Below are positions 58,272-64,000 of a stretch of DNA of 64,000 bases, one piece after another. Source of the stretch: Ilyonectria destructans (taxonomy: Eukaryota > Ascomycota > Sordariomycetes > Hypocreales > Nectriaceae); contig JAHEWK010000008.1 of the NCBI GenBank assembly GCA_020740775.1, forward strand, positions 248,001-312,000. Reading direction: 5' to 3'. Position numbers and translations under genes: made by a program. Below the pieces are notes generated by a model. It saw only the letters and a program-made list of their open reading frames with translations. It was not told where the DNA came from and made no database searches. How positions within the stretch are numbered: position 1 is the stretch's first letter; each line of letters starts with the position of its first letter.

Positions 58272-59850
58272 TTACTTGAAGACCTTGCCGTCAGCAAGGG
58301 GCCAGTCCTTGCCGTCGACGGTGGTGCCCTTCTCCCAGCCCCACGCGTCCTCAACGAACTGGCGGTCCTCGGGCTTGCTGGCATCCAGCTTGGTGAAAGA
58401 GTAGCTCTCGTAGTCGGGAGCAACATCGAAGGCGGGCACGTACTCCTGGCCACGGATGACGAAGGCACCCTGGATGATGGAGGCGTTGTTCTCGCCATAG
58501 ACGGCAGCGCAGCCGAAGATGTACTTGCGGGAGCCCTCAAGACGGTTGTTGAAGCCGCCAATCAGGTTGTTGGACATGAAGGTGAGGGTGAGCTCATCGT
58601 TGTACTTGTAGTCAACCTTCCAGAGGGAGTACTCCTCGAAGTTGACGTTCTTCCAGAACCAAGCCATGGCCTCGTTGTGGTCCTTGATGTTGGAGTACTG
58701 TCGCTTCCACTCATCAAGGGGAAGGGAGGCGTTGCCGAGGGCAGCAAGGGGGTGCTTGGGCTTGGGGGCAGCGGGCTCCTCAGCATCAGCAGCAGGGGCA
58801 GCCTTGGGAGCGGCCTCCTTCTTGGGCGCGGCCTCCTTCTTGGGCTGCTCGGGCTTCTTGGGGGCAACGTTGGTGAGAGCGGGGGTCTCGAGGAACTCGA
58901 GCTTCTCAGCAACGGCAGAGAAGATGGGCTGGTTGCGGACAGTGTCAAACCAGCGGGTGACGTTGGGGTTCGCCTCACGGTAAGTCTTATCGAAGAAGTA
59001 CTGGAAACCACGCTGGGCAACACCGGCGGCGAAGAGATCAGCCAGGGTGATACGCTCACCAACCAGGTAGGTGTTGCTGGCGAGGTGCTCCTCAACAACG
59101 GAGAAGGCCTTAAGGGCAGCCTTAGAGGCGTCCTCGACGTTTCTCTTGTTGTAGGGGACACGGCCCAGAAGGGGGCTGAACCAGTCGCCCAGACGGGGGA
59201 GGACCTCAGTGTTGAAGTAAGAGAGCCACTTCAGGATGGAGGCATAACTAATTGATCATGTTAGCTATCTGAAGTACATTGGGCTCTGTGAGCGGGGTAA
59301 ACTTACTCCTGCTTGGTCTTGCCGAGGAGGGTGGTCTTCTCGTTCTGGGAGGTGACTGTGGCGGGGTTAGCAAAAAAGCCCCACGACCAAGAATGGCAAC
59401 ATAATGCAGAAGCGATGGGTTGCAAGGTCAGAAGTTAGACGGTATCCACAAATTATTTTGAAAAAATACATTCAGACAGGGATAACTGTATAAAAAATGC
59501 TAGGTCATCATTCGCAAGGGGGGGCTGTTGGCGAGACAAAAAGAAAATGGTGCGATGTTGGGATTTCACATACGGTAGACGGCAATGGCGATGCACTCGG
59601 ACAGAGTGAAACCATCCTCGCCAACAAAGGCGGGGATCTTGCCAAGGCCGTTGGCAGTGAGGTGCTCGGCGGAAGCGTTGCCAACCTCGGCCTCAACGAT
59701 GTTGAGCTCGAGGTCGTTGGCCTTCGCGACAGCCCTGATGGCGGTGGAGCGGGCGTTGCCCTGAACACAAGAAACCGGTCAGTAACGGCGAGGCAGGCGT
59801 CAGGAGACGAGCTGATATACCTCGCGGGTGTAGAGCGTTCCGAAAGGCAT
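58272..59850 (-). CDS. EEF1G: translation elongation factor eEF1B gamma subunit
   Basis: Subunit of the eEF1A guanine-nucleotide exchange complex, 413 residues. Four exons: 59850-59821 (only ten codons, MPFGTLYTRE), 59760-59574, 59355-59307 and 59247-58272; introns of 60, 218 and 59 bases. Residues 1-210 form a glutathione-transferase-like fold (IPAFVGEDGFTLSECIAIAV, YLVGERITLADLFAAG, WFDTVRNQP). A Lys/Pro/Ala-rich linker (EQPKKEAAPKKEAAP) follows. The C-terminal ~160 residues are the conserved EF1G domain: PLDEWKRQYSN, WFWKNVNFEEYSLWKVDYKY, NNLIGGFNNRLE, YIFGC and AWGWEKGTTVDGKDWPLADG. Expected to be highly expressed; codons ending in C predominate. Divergent from uS9m. Confidence 0.95.
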
Positions 59851-60250
59851 CTTGGACGTTTGCTGGGCTGGCAGCGAGAAAAAGTTGTAAGAAGATGAAG
59901 GAGAGAAGTGAAGGAGGGGAAGGTGTCACGTATGAATTTTTTCTTACGGTGGTGGGCCAAATTGCCCCGCGCTAGCGAGTGCCTAGCTGCCTGAGCAACG
60001 GGCGGGCAACGCGGTGGCTGGTGAGGCGGCAAGTGAAGGCGGTGAGGGCCGTTTTAATTCTGCCCAATCACGCCAGACTCGAACTCGAGTCTGTCTGCGT
60101 ATCAGCTCTCCTGTTATCTCCACGTGATCTTTGCGGAGCTTGCCGCCCCTGCTTTGCATCTCGAATTCTGACGCAGTTTTCCTGACCAGACGTTGATAAT
60201 TGAGAGCCCGAACCGCGAATTCGACGGGGCCACCTCGGAATTCCGCTATC
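59851..60250. promoter_or_regulatory. shared divergent promoter of eEF1B-gamma and uS9m, with CACGTG box
   Basis: 400 bases between the two start codons. A palindromic CACGTG (E-box, Cbf1/bHLH type) is at 60121-60126, about 130 bases from the uS9m start. A CT-rich stretch precedes the eEF1B-gamma start on its coding strand. Confidence 0.55.
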
Positions 60251-61238
60251 ATGACCACACTCTCAAACGGCTTGCGGCAATTGCGATGCCCAAGCCAACT
60301 CGCCCGAGCCCAATGGCGCCAGCCTGCCCTGATCCGATCCAACTTCCAATTCGGCATTCGAAGTCTCACCACCGAATCGTCTACGCCAAAACAACCTGGA
60401 ATCCCTGAGTCTACGCCCATCGGGGTCCCTTTTCAGGGTGTCGAGCATGCGCGAGCTGTTCCAGTGACACCCTCATACTTCTCCCGAGAGCCGCAGTTCA
60501 ACGACCTCTATATTCGCATTTCCCGCCTTTTGACGAAATACCACCACCTCCCAACACTTCCAGCCAGCGAGATGCCTCAGACACCATGGGTCAAGCTTGA
60601 CGAGATGCGATCGAAGCTGGGTGAACCAGTCAAGGCCTCGCACTTCGCCAAAGTTATGCGGGTGGCAAAGCGTCTCAACCTAATTGAGCCATCCCTATTC
60701 CCCCAGGATGTCAAGGTCGCCCTAGACGATTTCAAGCGAGATATCAACCCGTTCAGCAACGTACCTAGCGTCGGTGTTGTCGACAAGCACGGCCGTGCTG
60801 TCGGGGTCGGCAAGAGAAAGGAGTCGACTGCCCGTGCCTGGGTTGTGGAGGGAAATGGCGAGGTGCTCATTAACGGCAAGACGCTGAGCCAAGCATTCGG
60901 CCGCGTTCATGATCGCGAGAGTGCCATATGGGCCCTGCAGGCCACGGAGAGATTAGACAAGTACAACGTCTGGGCACTCGTGGAAGGCGGCGGAGTGACC
61001 GGTCAAGCCGAAGCCCTCACTCTTGCGGTTGCCAAAGCTTTGATCATCCATGAGCCAGCGCTAAAGACGGCTCTTCGGAAGGGTAAGTGTTCCGGCCTTT
61101 GCCATGACGAGTCTTTTAACCCGAAAACTAATCTCCCCGACTCCAGCTGGTTGCATCACAAGAGACCCGAGAACTGTGGAGAGGAAGAAGCACGGCCATG
61201 TCAAGGCGCGCAAGATGCCGGCCTGGGTCAAGCGATAA
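60251..61238 (+). CDS. MRPS9: mitochondrial small ribosomal subunit protein uS9m
   Basis: Mitoribosome small-subunit protein of 307 residues. Exons 60251-61082 and 61147-61238 flank a 64-base intron (GTAAGT...CCAG). The N-terminal ~40 residues (MTTLSNGLRQLRCPSQLARA) are basic and hydrophobic, consistent with mitochondrial import. The C-terminal ~130 residues are the bacterial S9 fold: VGVGKRKESTARAWVVEG, GEVLINGKTL, YNVWALVEGGGVTGQAEALT and ALIIHEPALKTALRK. After splicing the end reads AGCITRDPRTVERKKHGHVK and ARKMPAWVKR, the expected S9 tail that enters the tRNA sites. The upstream frame is open but unconserved; the ATG at 60251 is chosen. Confidence 0.94.
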
Positions 61239-64000
61239 GCAGGAACCGTCAGAAAGCTGGCGATGCGGAACCGTGGGACAAGTCGACCGTGGTGTGGGGG
61301 CTCGTGAGATGGATGGCGAACGGGCCAAGCGATGCCGTACGCGACCTGTACTGTACTGTACAAACAATCGTCAATGTAGTTTTAGAATCCCAGGATTGGC
61401 GTCCGGGCCCGATACTAACGTGCAATCACCAACAAGTCACATCTCTTGGGTGTGAGTGTGACTTATCATGTAGGCGCCATGGCCGCCTACCATGTGACAA
61501 ACGGATGTTCGTGCGTCGTGCGGGCGTCAAGGCGCTCGGCGTAATGGCTCTCGGCGTAAAGCCATTCATTACAATCCATGCACGACATATCATCCAACAC
61601 AAAATATCGCGAGCAGGACCAACCGTCTTACGCCATGGGGATTCTTGCCACGTGCCATACGTCCATTCCTGTGCGTTCGGACTGTTGAATCTGGAGAATA
61701 CCCCATGACATGCATGGGAGACCTTGGTTTGATCTTTTGCATCCTCCATCACCAACGGTTTGAGGTATAGGGTAGTTTGTCATGACAGAGGACTTGGCCA
61801 CATCAATGTAACAATGCTTCCCTGAGCCGGCCAGCCCGGAACAAAACACGGACCAACCGTCAAAGTCCCTGCATTCGTACTTTTACGACAATACCAAGCC
61901 ACCCGCGGAGTTGATGACCCAGTGCTGTGAATCGGACCACACCCAGTCCTCGTCCCCGTGTATGAGTTCATGAACTGGGCAGACACCCGTGCCCCTGCAG
62001 CAAAACGTGGCATTTACACCGGATGCTCGTCCCGTGCAGGCCTTTGGCGGCATTCCAAATCACCTGGCCAGATTTGGGTTTGAGCCGGTTGGTGGTGGGG
62101 GGGAGGAGGGTTTTGTGGGTGATGGTGTTGTGCTGCTGGTATCGTGTGAAGGCAAACCACATCTAGAGGGAAAATCTCGCAGACCAGGTGGTGAGGTGGG
62201 CTGTGCTAGCCGCGAGTCCGTACCCCCCAGCTCATCCCATCCTAATTCCATCCCATCCGCATTCAAAGTGGCATCAGGGCTGTCCAGGATGAGCGGCAAT
62301 TAAGCCGCGACTGCATGCGGGAGCGGGTTGGGCGGCTAGAGAAATGCTGTGCGCCCGCGTGAGGAGAGTAATTAGGCCGTGTATGTAATTAACTCGTCAA
62401 CGGCGTTTCAATTTCATGGAGGCTGGCCGACCGTTGGAGGTCTACACACATCCCCGCAGGGATTACAAAGTTAGTTCGGACGCAACGGTTTTCGGAAGCG
62501 TCTCGAGCAAGTTCAAGGGTCCATGGATATCCGAGCTTTTTCAAAAGTCTAGCCGTTTTCGAAATAGTAAGTAGAAGCTCCCGTTTTGGGTTCCAAACAA
62601 TTCGCTGCGACGTTGGAGAAATGGTGAGGCGGCAAAGTATGATTCAAATGCTCGGTTAAGAAGCTTAAACTGCGGCGAGGAGTCGGCAGTGACAGTGGCA
62701 GTGGCACAAGTCGGAAAAAAAGGGTGTAAGATCGAGAAGGCTTCTAGAAGGCCAGAGTGGGTTAGGTGTTTCAGCCCGTTGAGATGGAGCGATCCGGTTG
62801 GTCTGGACTCGTCGTTTCAGCAGCATCAGTGTGTGTTGGCGGGTCGATGGATGGGAATCCTCCGAAAAGCGACGAAAAGAAGAGCGGCTAACGATTACGA
62901 TGACGGCATCGAACAACGGAGCAGGGGCCGGCTGGCGACGAAGTGGCATCACCTAGATGGCAAGAGGACTGAGGTTTGAGGCCGTTGGCGCAGCTCGATC
63001 CAGGCCAGCTCGGGCCTAGGCCAGGCCAGACCCGATACAGGTACTTCCCGAGGTGGAGGTGGTGGATGAGGGCGGACGGCGGTTTGAGGTCGGCGTTTGG
63101 GGCGGACGCAACCACGAGTGGATGGCAGCCCTGCACCAGAAGAGTAGACACACAGTACCATGTTGCGGCACGCTGTACTCGATACATCTAGACGGTAATA
63201 GATAGCCGATTGCGAGCAGGTTCTCTGCGATGAGGCTGAGATCGGCCATTGATCTAACATCCAGGGCCAGTCCGATGCGGCGCCTTGCAGGCCGCTGCAG
63301 TAGCGATGCATTACCGCGGGGGCGCGGCGACATCGATGGGGGATTGAATACTGGATTGCCACTGGTGAGTACCAGCGGGCAGCAGCGTGCCAGCGTCTGC
63401 ACATCATCGACGCACATTAGCACCCTTGTTGGTGGTGCACGCCAGGAGGGCTGCCAGGCCAGTGCAAGGCCAGGCGCAAGGTGAAGTGCGCGCCTCGTCG
63501 AAGCAGATTGGAACCATGGCGCGATGGACTCCAGTTGGCCAATGGCTCTCGCTGTGGGCAGGACCATGATTGGGCTCACACTCATCACTGAGCCCTTTGG
63601 ACATGGAGCCGTCGAGACTCTCCACTAACGCCGCCCGCCAGCCCTCGAGTCCGGGACGGCTCCTCATGCAGAGCTGATGCGCGTTGCCTGTTGCAGTGCT
63701 AGACGCGCGAAACATGATCCGATATGCGCGTCAGCTAGCGAGCTTCAGCAGTAAACCCTGCGGCTCAGGTACCGGTACTGGGCCAAGAGCAAGTGTGTGT
63801 GGAGACGTCGATGGGAGATCTCGGTGTCGAAGTGGACAATTTCATACGTGCACCGGCCATCCTTTCGGGGAAGGGAGGGGTGCTGGTAGCGTGCTGGTAC
63901 GGACCGTAGGTGCTGCCGTGCACGCGGAAGGTGGCCAGTGAGGAATAGAATCTCGCAGAAGGAATTAACAAGCTCCCACTCGGCGAAATGACAACGAAGG
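61239..64000. other. gene-poor right end
   Basis: 2.8 kb with no supported gene. A 52-codon frame at 62416-62574 contains a GTAAGT donor near its end and could be an isolated exon (see findings). Other frames are short, overlapping and without motifs. Confidence 0.45.

Overview
This window looks like nuclear DNA of a filamentous ascomycete (Pezizomycotina, most likely Sordariomycetes). Genes are split by short introns of about 45 to 120 bases (one of 218). The introns have GTRNGT-type donors, CTAAC/CTGAY-like branch sites and NAG acceptors. Several products are fungal or fungal-style: Mediator Med5, RNase P/MRP Pop8, an Irc22-type TRAP-alpha and an Irc20/SHPRH-type helicase. All exon structures below were built by hand from splice signals, reading phase and family knowledge; no transcript or database search was available.

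Layout. Bases 1-10963 are gene-poor, with one clear gene on the minus strand, a bZIP-type regulator at 1989-2811. From 10964 to 50421 genes are dense: mitoribosomal mS41, the SNF2-RING helicase, TRAP-alpha, a fumarylacetoacetase-like enzyme, a CocE/NonD hydrolase, a small orphan protein, a membrane-anchored aldehyde-dehydrogenase-like protein without the catalytic cysteine, a LigB-type dioxygenase, Med5, a short-chain dehydrogenase, an AIF/FSP1-like flavoprotein, Rrp36, a Coq8-type kinase, Ess2, protein phosphatase 5, Pop8, Spt4, Kin17 and Yju2. A 69-residue orphan protein follows, then another gene-poor stretch (51708-57136). The last cluster holds an FCP1/NIF-type phosphatase, eEF1B-gamma and mitoribosomal uS9m. 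Bases 61239-64000 hold no gene I can support.

How the genes relate. Most are housekeeping genes in divergent pairs sharing short promoters (mS41/helicase, Ess2/PP5, Pop8/Spt4, Kin17/Yju2, eEF1B-gamma/uS9m) or in tight convergent pairs (Rrp36/Coq8, PP5/Pop8). The 38-50 kb block is rich in nuclear RNA functions: pre-rRNA processing, splicing, RNase P and elongation. The 18.8-27.7 kb block groups four enzyme-like genes whose families recur in aromatic ring-cleavage pathways. Two of the four carry active-site changes, so a shared pathway there is a hypothesis.

The most unusual items are the cysteine-less, tail-anchored ALDH-like protein, the divergent fumarylacetoacetase pocket, a bZIP basic region with no visible leucine zipper, an in-frame minisatellite inside the Coq8-type gene, and a few orphan exon-like pieces in the gene-poor parts. 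I saw no CRISPR array, rRNA, convincing tRNA or intact transposon.
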